A stretch of DNA of 64,000 nucleotides from Tardiphaga sp051811025 (GCF_051811025.1 NZ_JBPWQE010000001.1:3968001-4032000), one strand, 5' to 3'. Positions 18,375-26,840 are shown, counted from the first letter of the stretch. Notes: generated by a model from the sequence alone, not told the origin. Translations and numbers: made by a program.

Positions 18375-18440
18375 AGAAGCTCCACTTCCCCCCGAGTGGA
18401 CTTCTGAATGGAAAACGCCCGCTCCCCACGGGCGTTTTTC
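18375..18440 (+). terminator. Two hairpins ending in a rho-independent terminator
   Basis: The first stem (18375-18405) pairs AGAAG(C)TCCACT with AGTGGACTTCT. The second (18412-18440) is a strong AAAACGCCCG/CGGGCGTTTT hairpin followed by T residues. This terminates the small gene at 18115-18321, but the unusual first stem could also make the 3' part a small RNA. Confidence 0.7.
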
Positions 18441-18444
18441 TTTT

Positions 18445-18965
18445 GTGGGGTAGCTAGGCGCCGGTGCTCGAAAGTAGCCCGAAGCTCGTTTGGCGCAGTC
18501 GCACGTGATGCGGGCCGACACAGGGCGCACGATCAACCTTTCTGTTTCGGAATTTCAAACAGCCACGCTCTCGCAGTCTCGCGGCGCTTGCGCGTCCGAG
18601 GTGTGAGCAGTCCCCCTCGAAACATGAGGGGTGGCAACGCGCCGTGAGGCGCAAAGGGTGGTTTCTGTCGCGATCCGCTCCACCGGAACGCCGGCAAGCT
18701 GCAACCGCGCAACGCCTCACGGCGCGCCACCGCGGCGATTTCTGTCCCTGGGGCCGTGCTTCCTGGGACGTGGCCTCTGCAGGTTTCCCCGCTTTGGCCT
18801 GTCCCAGTCCAGCCGTTTCCGGCAGAGCCCCGTAATGGGCCCGGACGGCTACCCAGGGCCTCCCGAGTGCGCGAGGGAACGTCTCCCTCATGCCCGCAGG
18901 CGCCGCAATCCCAACTCCACCTCGAGACGCCTCTAGAAGCGCCCCTCGCGAACCGGATGAGGGGA
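18445..18965. other. GC-rich non-coding stretch with nested inverted repeats
   Basis: Over 500 bp with no credible ribosome binding site or protein family on either strand. It contains the inverted pair GCGCCGTGAGGCG (18639-18651) and CGCCTCACGGCGC (18713-18725), plus a CCCCTC/GAGGGG hairpin just before it near 18612-18630. The composition (many GGCC/GGGC blocks) resembles dispersed repeat families of Bradyrhizobium-type genomes. It could be a repeat element or a structured RNA; I cannot decide. Confidence 0.4.
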
Positions 18966-19024
18966 GGATAATCCTTATAGGTATCTTGTCAAGAAAAGAT
19001 AGGAAAAAATGTTTGAGCTCTACC

Positions 19025-19154
19025 CTCTCAATTGTCATTCCGGGGCGCGCTCTTGCGCGAACCCGGAATCCATAACCACGATCGCGCGTATGGATTCCGG
19101 GCCTGCCCCAGCCGGCTACGCCGGCCGGGCGCGTCCCGGAATGACAATTGAGAG
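19025..19154. repeat. Large palindromic repeat element
   Basis: The ends are a perfect 20-bp inverted repeat: CTCTCAATTGTCATTCCGGG starting at 19025 and its complement ending at 19154. Inside there is a second level of symmetry: ACCCGGAATCCATA and TATGGATTCCGGGC around 19060-19102, and GCCGGC-rich arms near 19110-19130. This nested palindrome is characteristic of short interspersed repeats of rhizobia and Bradyrhizobium. A separate perfect 20-bp palindrome (GGCAAACCAA and complement) lies at 19195-19214, just 3' of the anti-sigma gene. Confidence 0.75.
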
Positions 19155-19264
19155 GTTCGCATTACAGCGATTGCGCCGCTTTCATGCGCCCTCAGGCAAA
19201 CCAATTGGTTTGCCGGGGAATGACCAACATTGGGACCAATGCCGGATGACGGAGAGCTAAACAA

Positions 19265-20149
19265 TCATCGCGCCGGTGGCACCGTCTCGATCAGCTTGCC
19301 GGTGAAGACGATCGGGCCCGTGGCGAGCCCGGTCGGCGAACCGCCTTCCGGCTCGACGGTCACAGCATAGGTGGCCTGATTGACGACGTCGGGATCATAG
19401 GCAGCGAGTGCAGCACGCGATGTGAATTCGTTGCTGCCGATCACGCCGAGCGAACGCGGGCGCTGCAGCTTGTCGGACACAATCCAGAGCTCGTAGCTTT
19501 TGCCGGCCTGCGGTTCGGCGCCAACCTTGCGCACTGTAAAGTTTTTGGTCGCCGCATCGACAGTGAGGATGAATGCGGGTGACGCAGCGTCGGTCTGCAG
19601 CAAGGCGACGTATTGCGACTGAGCTACAGCGGGCGGCGCGACCGGCGCTGGCGCCTGCACCACCTGCTGCGCTGCCTTCGGGCGTAAACCTGCCGGCAGC
19701 AATTCGGGGCGATAGGCCTGCACTGCAATCAGCGCAACAAGCATGGCGGCAATCGCGGTCATGCCGGTGGCAACACCGCGCCAGCGTTTTGCCTGGACCG
19801 AGAAATCAATCACGTTCGAACGATCGGGCGTCGAAGGATCGATCGCAGGCTGCTCCGCAACGGCCGCCGCTGCAGCGACAGGCTGCGGCGCTTCCGGATG
19901 CACGATCGCTTCTTGCGTACCGACCAGACCGATCGCAACGCGGATTTTCTCCCAGACTTCAGGACGCGGCTCGACAAGGCCGACCATCTGATTCAAAACG
20001 CCGAGCTTGCGCTCCCACGCCTCGACCACAGCGGCAAAATCCTTGTCGACGGACATCATGGTCTCGACCTGCACGCGCTCTTCGGCACTGAGCGTGCCAA
20101 GCGCATATTCCGCGGCAAGCGCGATATGGTCTTCGCTATAGGCCATCAT
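19265..20149 (-). CDS. Anti-sigma factor, RskA/anti-sigma-K type
   Basis: A 294-residue membrane-bound anti-sigma factor. The N-terminal cytoplasmic part (LAAEYALGTLSAEERVQVETMM, then VEAWERKLGVLNQMV) is the sigma-binding region typical of the anti-sigma-K family. A single transmembrane helix lies near residues 145-165 (GMTAIAAMLVALIAVQAY), followed by a periplasmic RskA-type C-terminal domain (YVALLQTDAASPAFILTVDA, SYELWIVSDKLQRPRSLGVIG). The ATG at 20149 overlaps the sigma factor stop (ATGATG over TGA), so translation is coupled to the sigma gene. The signal it senses is unknown. Confidence 0.88.
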   Translation of the reverse strand: MMAYSEDHIALAAEYALGTLSAEERVQVETMMSVDKDFAAVVEAWERKLGVLNQMVGLVEPRPEVWEKIRVAIGLVGTQEAIVHPEAPQPVAAAAAVAEQPAIDPSTPDRSNVIDFSVQAKRWRGVATGMTAIAAMLVALIAVQAYRPELLPAGLRPKAAQQVVQAPAPVAPPAVAQSQYVALLQTDAASPAFILTVDAATKNFTVRKVGAEPQAGKSYELWIVSDKLQRPRSLGVIGSNEFTSRAALAAYDPDVVNQATYAVTVEPEGGSPTGLATGPIVFTGKLIETVPPAR

Positions 20150-20694
20150 GTCAGTCCCAGACACTCCCGGATGTCCATCATACTGCGGCGCAGCCACGTC
20201 TTCACTGTATTGACCGGCGCTTCGAACTTCGTCGCGAGTTGTTCGCGGCTCCAACCATTGTAGTAAGCAAGCAGCACCAGTTTCTGGCGGTCCGGCTCAA
20301 GCCGGCCCACGCACTCCAACAAGCGCTTCAATTCTTCGGTCATTTCCTGACGCGCGAGCGGGTCAGGTGTATCGGCTGCCACTTCCATTGCAGCCGGCTC
20401 TTCCTCGATAGACGTTTCGCTTCTCTTGCGAACTACATCGATGGCCCGATTACGAGCGATCGACGCCATCCACGTGATCGGCGAGGCAACACCGGGATTG
20501 AATTGCCCGGCGCTGTTCCAGATCTTGACATAGGTCTCCTGGATGACTTCCTCGGCGAGATCCTGTCTGCGCAAGATACGGAGCACGACACCAAAGAGTT
20601 TCGCGCGCGTTGCTGCATAGAGTCGCTCGAAGGCGACTTCATCCCCTTTGGCAACTGCGGCAAGAAGCCAGACCAGTTCAGCCGGCGTCAGCAT
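20146..20694 (-). CDS. ECF RNA polymerase sigma factor
   Basis: A 182-residue extracytoplasmic-function sigma factor. Region 2 (FERLYAATRAKLFGVVLRIL to ITWMASIARNRAIDVVRKR) binds core polymerase and the -10; region 4 (RLEPDRQKLVLLAYYNGWSREQLATKF, then NTVKTWLRRSMMDIRECL) binds the -35. The partner anti-sigma factor overlaps its 3' end. It is of the SigK/RskA arrangement, usually an envelope or oxidative stress circuit in alphaproteobacteria. Regulation by its own promoter in 20695-20893 is likely, but I do not see an unambiguous motif. Confidence 0.9.
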   Translation of the reverse strand: MLTPAELVWLLAAVAKGDEVAFERLYAATRAKLFGVVLRILRRQDLAEEVIQETYVKIWNSAGQFNPGVASPITWMASIARNRAIDVVRKRSETSIEEEPAAMEVAADTPDPLARQEMTEELKRLLECVGRLEPDRQKLVLLAYYNGWSREQLATKFEAPVNTVKTWLRRSMMDIRECLGLT

Positions 20695-20893
20695 TACGTC
20701 TCCCCAACCTCAATATACCTTTCGCCTTACGGAGGTGCCGCCCGGCGGTATTCCCTGTCGTAACATAGATTATAGCAAGCGGGCCATGTCGCTGTTTATG
20801 CTGTGGATAGACTACAAACAGCAAACCCGGACCTCGCGGCCCGGGCTTGATGACTTCAATCTTGGAGGCTCGTTGGCTCGCCGCTTCTGCGGA

Positions 20894-21313
20894 TCAGGCC
20901 ACTGCGCCGATGCGGGCACGCATCAGGCCAATGCTGTCGAGGTCGGCCTGTTCGCGTGCGTTCTCTTCGTCGCGTGCACGGGCCTGGTCGCGCTCGTCGA
21001 GCAGTTCGACCTTCTTGAGTTCTTCGAAAGCTTCACTCAGCAATGCCTTCGCGTCCTCGAGCTGCACGCGCAGCTCATCGGCTGAGCGCGTCAGATTCTC
21101 GCGACGCTGGATCGCGGCCTTGGCGTAGGTCGGATAGGCAAAGTGAGTAGGATCTTGAATACCGGCGCGATCCTGCTCGGTCTGGATCTCGCGCTCGAGA
21201 TCGACCGACATGCGCTGGAAATCCGCGATCATGCCTTCGATCTGATTGACCCGTCGGCGCTTCTCATCGACCTGGAACTTTTTCAGGCGGATCAGGGTGT
21301 CACGTGACTTCAT
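20894..21313 (-). CDS. fliJ: Flagellar export chaperone FliJ
   Basis: A 139-residue, almost entirely helical coiled-coil protein (MKSRDTLIRLKKFQVDEKRRR at the N-terminus). FliJ is the central stalk of the FliI ATPase ring and helps deliver export substrates. ATG 21313 has GGGGAG upstream; the open frame runs 14 codons further without support. It lies 110 bp downstream of fliI, the usual fliI-fliJ order. Confidence 0.88.
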   Translation of the reverse strand: MKSRDTLIRLKKFQVDEKRRRVNQIEGMIADFQRMSVDLEREIQTEQDRAGIQDPTHFAYPTYAKAAIQRRENLTRSADELRVQLEDAKALLSEAFEELKKVELLDERDQARARDEENAREQADLDSIGLMRARIGAVA

Positions 21314-21422
21314 CGACTCATACTCCCCAGAAGTCCCAGTCTCAACGCGGGACACAACCGGCCGACCGCAAGGGGCAGGCCGGCCGAAACTCGTCTCTGA
21401 GGGTCATGATGGCCTGACAAAG

Positions 21423-22748
21423 TTAGCGTTCCGTTTCCAAACTACCAACGATCTGTTGCAGTTGCTGATAACCCTGAGCCAGCCCGCAGACTTCGTCCTT
21501 CCGTTGCCGCAAGAATGCCTCAAGCGGCTCATGCAGCCGGATCGCCTCGTCCACTTCCGGGCTGGAACCGGCGCGATAGGCACCGAGCCGGATCAGCTCT
21601 TCCATATCCGAATAGGTGGCCATGATCTGCCGAGCCCGCGTGATCGTCGGCAAATAGGCTGGATCGCAGGACCGCGGCATGGTTCGCGACACCGACTTCA
21701 GGATATTGATAGCAGGATAGCGGCCGCGCTCGGCGATACCGCGTTGCATCACGATATGGCCATCGAGAATGCCGCGCACCGCGTCAGCAACGGGTTCGTT
21801 GTGATCGTCGCCGTCTACCAGCACCGTGAAGATACCGGTGATCGAGCCTTCGTCCGTGCCCGGCCCTGCCCGCTCCAGCAGCTTCGGCAGTTCGGTGAAC
21901 ACCGTCGGCGTATAGCCTTTAGCGGTCGGCGGCTCACCGACGGACAGACCGATCTCGCGCTGCGCCATGGCGAAACGCGTGACCGAGTCCATCATGCACA
22001 TGACGTCCTTGCCCTCGTCGCGGAAAAACTCCGAGATCGACAGCGTCAGATAGGCCGCCTGCCGCCGCATCAGCGCCGGCTCGTCCGAGGTCGCCACGAC
22101 TACGACGGCGCGTGCGAGACCTTCTTCGCCCAAGTCCTCCTGCAAGAACTCCTGCACTTCACGACCACGTTCGCCGATCAGACCGATGACCGAGACGTCG
22201 GCATCGACATTGCGCGCCAGCATGGACAGCAGCACCGACTTGCCGACGCCGGAGCCCGCAAAGATGCCCATGCGCTGGCCGCGGCAGCAGGTAAGGAAAG
22301 TGTTAAGCGAGCGCACGCCTAGATCGAGCGGCGCGCCGACGCGGTTGCGGGAATGGGCGGGCGGCGGGGACGCGCGATACGGCATCGGTGCCGGGCCCTG
22401 TTGCAACGGACCCTTGCCGTCGATCGGCTCACCCATGGCATTCACGACGCGGCCGAGCCAGGCGATCGAGGGCCGCACCTGGCTGGCAGCATTGGCGATC
22501 ACCGCGCGGCAGCCGCGACGTACGCCTTCCAGTCCGGCGAAGGGCATCACCACGGCGTTGTCGCCACTGAAACCGATCACCTCGGCGGGGATGGAACGGC
22601 TTGTGCCGGTCTCGATGGTAATCCGGGCACCGACCGACATCGCGTGGATCGGCCCGGCCACCTCAACCATTAACCCGCGAACACCGACCACCCGGCCGTA
22701 AATATTGACGCCATCGAGGTCAGTAATCTGTTCCGCAAGGGCTTTCAT
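21423..22748 (-). CDS. fliI: Flagellum-specific ATP synthase FliI
   Basis: A 441-residue F1-beta-like ATPase that powers flagellar protein export. Walker A is GIFAGSGVGKSVLL, Walker B lies in DVMCMMDSVTRFAMAQREIG, and the family-specific segment SVGEPPTAKGYTPTVFTELPKLLERAGPG follows. An N-terminal beta-barrel and a C-terminal helical part complete the normal domain set and length. It faces ctrA across a region with CtrA-like and GANTC sites. Confidence 0.96.
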   Translation of the reverse strand: MKALAEQITDLDGVNIYGRVVGVRGLMVEVAGPIHAMSVGARITIETGTSRSIPAEVIGFSGDNAVVMPFAGLEGVRRGCRAVIANAASQVRPSIAWLGRVVNAMGEPIDGKGPLQQGPAPMPYRASPPPAHSRNRVGAPLDLGVRSLNTFLTCCRGQRMGIFAGSGVGKSVLLSMLARNVDADVSVIGLIGERGREVQEFLQEDLGEEGLARAVVVVATSDEPALMRRQAAYLTLSISEFFRDEGKDVMCMMDSVTRFAMAQREIGLSVGEPPTAKGYTPTVFTELPKLLERAGPGTDEGSITGIFTVLVDGDDHNEPVADAVRGILDGHIVMQRGIAERGRYPAINILKSVSRTMPRSCDPAYLPTITRARQIMATYSDMEELIRLGAYRAGSSPEVDEAIRLHEPLEAFLRQRKDEVCGLAQGYQQLQQIVGSLETER

Positions 22749-22787
22749 TGCAAAACCCTTAAGTTTCGCTTCATTGCCGGCTCGGCC

Positions 22788-22803
22788 TTAACCCCGTGTT
22801 TAC
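22788..22803 (+). promoter_or_regulatory. CtrA-like box between fliI and ctrA
   Basis: TTAACCCCGTGTTTAC reads as TTAA-N7-TTTAC, one mismatch from TTAA-N7-TTAAC, 40 bp upstream of the fliI start. It would place the fliIJ operon under CtrA. Binding is inferred. Confidence 0.5.
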
Positions 22804-22872
22804 CCGCATCGTTAATCATTACGTCACTGTCTTGGATGACTGAGAGCATTCGCGCCATCAGAATGAAGGGGC

Positions 22873-23041
22873 GAGTCGATGGAGTCGATTAAGTCCGGCT
22901 CTTAATGTGGAGCTTGAACGGGTACGGGTACAAAAAGAGTCTTTGCTGCAATATCTTATGGCGATTCGACAAAAATTGCACGATTAGAGCTTGCGCTGAA
23001 GAATCAGGTTTTGTTAACCATATCCAGTCAGGATCCGAATC
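22873..23041. promoter_or_regulatory. ctrA promoter region with six GANTC (CcrM) sites and a CtrA half-site
   Basis: GANTC occurs at 22873-22877, 22882-22886, 22937-22941, 22963-22967, 23001-23005 and 23037-23041: six in 169 bp, against an expectation of under one. A TTAACCAT CtrA half-site lies at 23014-23021, and TTAA-N9-TTAA at 22889-22905. In Caulobacter, ctrA P1 is controlled by CcrM hemimethylation and by CtrA itself, so the same logic is likely here. Confidence 0.65.
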
Positions 23042-23120
23042 AGTTGTTCGTAGGCGTTTTTTGGTGCCGCAAGTATGGCGGCCGACCTGACGCCCGGAGC
23101 GGCGACTAAAGGGGACTGGC

Positions 23121-23822
23121 ATGCGCGTTTTGCTAATTGAAGATGATAGCGCCGTTGCGCAGTCGATTGAGCTGATGCTCAAATCCGAGAGCTTCAACGT
23201 CTATACGACGGACCTCGGAGAAGAGGGCGTCGATCTCGGCAAGCTCTACGACTACGATATTATCCTGCTCGATCTCAATCTGCCGGACATGTCCGGTTAC
23301 GATGTGCTCAAGCAGCTGCGGGTGTCCAAGATCAAGACCCCGATCCTCATTCTCTCGGGCCTCGCCGGCATCGAAGACAAGGTCAAGGGTCTCGGCGTCG
23401 GTGCCGACGACTACATGACCAAGCCGTTCCACAAGGACGAGCTGGTTGCCCGCATTCATGCGATCGTGCGCCGCTCCAAGGGCCATGCCCAGTCGGTCAT
23501 CCAGACCGGCGACCTGGTGGTCAATCTCGATACCAAGACGGTGGAAGTCGGCGGTCAGCGCGTCCATCTGACGGGCAAGGAATACCAGATGCTGGAGCTG
23601 CTTTCGCTCCGCAAGGGTACGACCCTCACCAAGGAAATGTTCCTCAACCACCTCTATGGTGGCATGGACGAGCCCGAACTGAAGATCATCGACGTCTTCA
23701 TCTGCAAGCTGCGCAAGAAGCTGGCGAATGCTTCCGAAGGCCGCAACTTCATCGAAACCGTCTGGGGCCGTGGCTATGTGCTCCGCGAGCCGCACGAAGA
23801 AGAGATCCGCATCCCGGCTTGA
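23121..23822 (+). CDS. ctrA: Cell-cycle master response regulator CtrA
   Basis: A 233-residue OmpR/PhoB-type regulator, essential in most alphaproteobacteria, that controls flagellar, chemotaxis and division genes and blocks replication initiation in Caulobacter. The receiver (1-115) has D8/D9, phosphoacceptor Asp51 in ILLDLNLPDMSGYD and Lys104-type MTKPFH. The winged-helix domain (about 125-230) contains LTGKEYQMLELLSLRKGTTLTKEMFLNHLYGG and KLRKKLANASEG, matching CtrA almost residue for residue. The C-terminus ends in Pro-Ala. It is followed by a strong terminator. chpT, which phosphorylates CtrA, is 8 kb downstream. Confidence 0.97.
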   Translation: MRVLLIEDDSAVAQSIELMLKSESFNVYTTDLGEEGVDLGKLYDYDIILLDLNLPDMSGYDVLKQLRVSKIKTPILILSGLAGIEDKVKGLGVGADDYMTKPFHKDELVARIHAIVRRSKGHAQSVIQTGDLVVNLDTKTVEVGGQRVHLTGKEYQMLELLSLRKGTTLTKEMFLNHLYGGMDEPELKIIDVFICKLRKKLANASEGRNFIETVWGRGYVLREPHEEEIRIPA

Positions 23823-23864
23823 GTTTCAAGCCGGCTTAAGCGTCACTCCCCGAAAGTTCTCACG

Positions 23865-23892
23865 AAACCCCGCCCTCACCGGCGGGGTTTTT
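23865..23892 (+). terminator. Rho-independent terminator of ctrA
   Basis: AAACCCCGCC and GGCGGGGTTT form a 10-bp GC-rich stem with a short loop, followed by TTTT, starting 42 bp after the ctrA stop. Confidence 0.85.
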
Positions 23893-23982
23893 GTTTGCGT
23901 GGATGAACTCTCCCATTGCTCGCCGAGACGAATACAATGAGCGGTATCGAGCGATGTCGCTTGAAGCGCATTCGGGGGCGGA

Positions 23983-24393
23983 ATGGTTCTGCAATCTCTG
24001 GTCGGGCTGCCGGCCTTCCTGGTCTATTTCTGCACCGGCATCGTCGCCGTGATGCTGTATCTCTTCGTCTATCTGCGCGTCACCGCACATGACGAGTTCG
24101 CGCTGATCCGCAAGGACTGCGCGCCGGCCTCGATCGCGCTCGGGCTGAGCCTGCTCGGCTTTGTGTTGCCGGTGGCCAGCGCCATCGTCCACTCCGCCAA
24201 TGTGATCGATTGTCTGATCTGGGCGATCATCGCGCTGATCGTGCAGATCGCCGTCTATTTCATTCTCCGCATTCCGGTGCCGCAATTGTCAGATCGCATA
24301 GCCAATAGCGAGATGGCGCCAGCCCTCTGGCTCGGCCTCGCCTCCCTTGCCGCCGGCGTGCTCAACGCTGCCTCCATGGTGTATTCGCCATGA
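23983..24393 (+). CDS. DUF350 membrane protein (YjfL-like)
   Basis: A 136-residue integral membrane protein with four helices, the DUF350 (YjfL) topology. Conserved family traits are the repeated small-residue helices and the DCLIWAIIALIVQ segment. DUF350 proteins are usually encoded beside DUF1190 proteins and glutathionylspermidine-synthase-like ATP-grasp enzymes, as here. Biochemical role unknown. Its stop overlaps the next start (ATGA). Confidence 0.85.
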   Translation: MVLQSLVGLPAFLVYFCTGIVAVMLYLFVYLRVTAHDEFALIRKDCAPASIALGLSLLGFVLPVASAIVHSANVIDCLIWAIIALIVQIAVYFILRIPVPQLSDRIANSEMAPALWLGLASLAAGVLNAASMVYSP

Positions 24394-24788
24394 CAAGCGA
24401 GCCCGCGAACAACTTCGGCAAGCGCCAATCCGTGCAGCCGATGCATGAGGAAGCCCCATCGCGCAAACGCTCCAACCACGTGGCGCTCTTGCTCATGGGG
24501 ACAATGGCCCTGGGCGGCGGCGCCTATGCGCTGATGCCAAGCGAACATTGCGACCCAAACCGCGCTGCCATCGCGGGGCAACAGCAAGAGTGTCAGCAGC
24601 GCAGTTCGTCGTCATCCTCAGGCGGCCATGGCTATTCAGGGGGCAGCAACAGTTCCTCTGGACGCAGCAACTTCGCCAGCACTGGATCGTCCTCCAGCAG
24701 CGGATATGACAGCTCGTCATCCAGCAGCAGCCACGTAACGCACGGTGGCTTCGGCTCGTTCGCCTCGCATTTCTCCGGCGGCGGCTAG
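24390..24788 (+). CDS. DUF1190/YgiB-like Ser/Gly-rich protein
   Basis: A 132-residue protein with one hydrophobic segment near residues 30-47 (VALLLMGTMALGGGAYALMP), a Cys-containing part (EHCDP, QECQQ), and a long low-complexity Ser/Gly/His tail that fills the last 60 residues. This pattern fits the DUF1190 family (E. coli YgiB/YjfM), thought to be envelope proteins. It overlaps the DUF350 gene by 4 bp and precedes the ATP-grasp gene by 6 bp, so the three form one translationally coupled operon. Confidence 0.75.
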   Translation: MTSEPANNFGKRQSVQPMHEEAPSRKRSNHVALLLMGTMALGGGAYALMPSEHCDPNRAAIAGQQQECQQRSSSSSSGGHGYSGGSNSSSGRSNFASTGSSSSSGYDSSSSSSSHVTHGGFGSFASHFSGGG

Positions 24789-24794
24789 TTTCCC

Positions 24795-25952
24795 ATGCAA
24801 CGCATCGCATGTTCCGAGCGTGACGATTGGCGGGCCACCGCAGCCGCGACGGGCTTCGTGTTTCATACCGAGGCCGGCGACCGCTATTGGGACGAACGCG
24901 CCTACTACGCTTTCACGCTGGATGAGATCGAACGTCAGATCGAAGCCCCGACCGCCGAACTCAACGCGATGTGCCGCGAGCTGGTGAGCCGCGCGGTCAA
25001 GGATGAGCGCTATCTGCGGCTGCTGAAGATTCCGCAGGCCTACTGGACCTTCATCGCCGCAAGCTGGCAACGGAGCGATCCCAGTCTCTACGGCCGTTTC
25101 GATTTCCAGTTCGACGGCAAAGGCCCGGCAAAGCTGCTCGAATACAATGCGGACACGCCAACCTCACTGTTCGAGGCCGCGGTGTTTCAGTGGACCTGGC
25201 TCGAACAGGCGGTCGAGCGCCAGATTATTCCGAAGCGCGCCGATCAATACAACTCGCTGCATGAGCGGCTCATCGAGGCCTGGCGCAAGATCGGTGCCGA
25301 CAAAGCAATTCATCTCGCAGCCGCCATGGACAATGCCGAGGACCGCGGCACCGTGCAGTATCTCGCCGATGTCGCGCAGCAAGGCGGGCTCACACCGGCG
25401 CTGATCGACATCAAGGACATCGGTTATGCCGACAGCGGGCACTTCGTCGATCTCGAGGACCAGCCGATCGACCTGATGTTCAAGCTTTATCCGTGGGAGT
25501 GGATGTTCCGCGAGGCATTCGGCGGCCGTCTAAAAGGTGCATCGACGCGCTGGATCGAGCCACCGTGGAAAGCCATTCTGTCCAACAAGGGCATCCTGCC
25601 GCTGCTATGGGCGATGTTTCCGAACCACCCGAACCTGCTGCCGGCGTATTTCGACGATGATGCGGCAGCCGCTGAGCTCGGCACATCCTATGTGCGCAAG
25701 CCGCTCTATTCGCGCGAAGGCGCCAATGTCACGCTGGTGAGCGGCGGCAGCGCCATCGATGCGCAGCCCGGTCCCTATGGCGAAGAAGGTTTCATCCGGC
25801 AGACGCTAATGCCGCTGCCGAACTTTGCGGATCAGTATCCGGTGCTGGGCAGCTGGCTGGTCGAAGACGTGCCATGCGGGCTCTCGATCCGCGAGGATGA
25901 GAATCCGATCACCGGCAACATGTCACGCTTCATTCCGCACGCGATCCTGTGA
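24795..25952 (+). CDS. Glutathionylspermidine synthase-like ATP-grasp ligase (YgiC/YjfC family)
   Basis: A 385-residue ATP-grasp enzyme related to the synthetase half of glutathionylspermidine synthase. Visible motifs are KLLEYNADTPTSLFEA, PIDLMFKLYPWEWMF, the catalytic loop ILSNKGILPLLWAMFPNHPNLLPAYF and the ATP-binding KPLYSREGANV. It has no amidase half, as in E. coli YgiC and YjfC, whose real substrates are not established; ligation of an amine or peptide to an envelope or small-molecule acceptor has been suggested for this class. It is the third gene of the DUF350-DUF1190 operon. Confidence 0.9.
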   Translation: MQRIACSERDDWRATAAATGFVFHTEAGDRYWDERAYYAFTLDEIERQIEAPTAELNAMCRELVSRAVKDERYLRLLKIPQAYWTFIAASWQRSDPSLYGRFDFQFDGKGPAKLLEYNADTPTSLFEAAVFQWTWLEQAVERQIIPKRADQYNSLHERLIEAWRKIGADKAIHLAAAMDNAEDRGTVQYLADVAQQGGLTPALIDIKDIGYADSGHFVDLEDQPIDLMFKLYPWEWMFREAFGGRLKGASTRWIEPPWKAILSNKGILPLLWAMFPNHPNLLPAYFDDDAAAAELGTSYVRKPLYSREGANVTLVSGGSAIDAQPGPYGEEGFIRQTLMPLPNFADQYPVLGSWLVEDVPCGLSIREDENPITGNMSRFIPHAIL

Positions 25953-25958
25953 CGGAGC

Positions 25959-26840
25959 TCAGCGCGCCGGCGCAGCAGCAGCCTTCAGACCCACAGGCGT
26001 CATGCTCGGCACGATCGACGGTGCGGCACGGACGACGTTCGGACGGTACAGGCCACGCTTGTCGGCATGCGGCTTGAACGCGTCGGTCAGACCGACAACG
26101 GTCTCTGCGGCGCCCAGCGCCAGGAAGCCATCGGGCTCCGTGCACTTGGCCAGACGACCAAAGATCTGCGTCTTCATCTCCTGATCGAAATAGATCAGCA
26201 CGTTGCGGCAGAAGATGATGTCGAACTTGCCCATGCTGGAGAAGTCCTGCAGCAGATTGAGCGGCTTGTACTGGATCATCGACCGGATCTCCGGATTGAT
26301 CTGCCACATTTCGCCGGTCTGCTTGAAGTATTTCACCAGCAGCTGGATCGGCAATCCGCGCTGGACTTCGAACTGGGTGTAGATGCCCGACTTCGACTTC
26401 TCGAGCACCTGCTGCGAGATGTCGGTACCGATAATCTCGATCCGCCATCCGGCGAGCTGGGCGCTCATTTCCTTGATGGTCATCGCAATCGAATACGGCT
26501 CCTGACCGGTCGACGCCGCCGCACACCAGATCCGCAGGCTCTTGCGGGCCGCGCGGGCCTGGATCATCTCCGGCAGCACGACATCGCGCAGATGGTCGAA
26601 CGGGACCTTATCGCGGAAGAAGAAGGTTTCGTTGGTGGTCATCGCTTCGACCACGTCGGACGCGAGCGTGGCTGCGCCGTTCTTGATCTTCTGCACCAGC
26701 TCTTCAAGACCCGACAGGTTGGCCTTGCGTGCGAGCGGCATCAACCGGCTTTCGACCAGATACTGCTTGTCAGCAGACAGATCGAGACCCGAACGCTCCT
26801 TCAGAAACTTGCGCAGGAAATCATAGTCTGCCGGTGTCAT
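25959..26840 (-). CDS. cheR: Chemotaxis protein methyltransferase CheR
   Basis: A 293-residue S-adenosylmethionine-dependent methyltransferase that methylates glutamates of chemoreceptors. The N-terminal helical domain (MTPADYDFLRKFLKERSGLDLS) precedes the Rossmann domain with the SAM loop WCAAASTGQEPYSIAMT, and IIGTDIS and DIIFCRNVLIYFD motifs. An extra Pro/Ala-rich C-terminal tail of about 25 residues is present. ATG 26840 overlaps the cheB stop (ATGA). Confidence 0.95.
   Translation of the reverse strand: MTPADYDFLRKFLKERSGLDLSADKQYLVESRLMPLARKANLSGLEELVQKIKNGAATLASDVVEAMTTNETFFFRDKVPFDHLRDVVLPEMIQARAARKSLRIWCAAASTGQEPYSIAMTIKEMSAQLAGWRIEIIGTDISQQVLEKSKSGIYTQFEVQRGLPIQLLVKYFKQTGEMWQINPEIRSMIQYKPLNLLQDFSSMGKFDIIFCRNVLIYFDQEMKTQIFGRLAKCTEPDGFLALGAAETVVGLTDAFKPHADKRGLYRPNVVRAAPSIVPSMTPVGLKAAAAPAR

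Noticed and set aside
18454..19038. 194-codon minus-strand frame in the gene-poor region
   Set aside because: No ribosome binding site or domain, with Arg/Ala/Gly-rich composition that follows the GC-rich structured DNA. Treated as non-coding.
21246..22322. 358-codon open frame on the plus strand
   Set aside because: Antisense to fliI, with Arg/His/Gln-rich composition.
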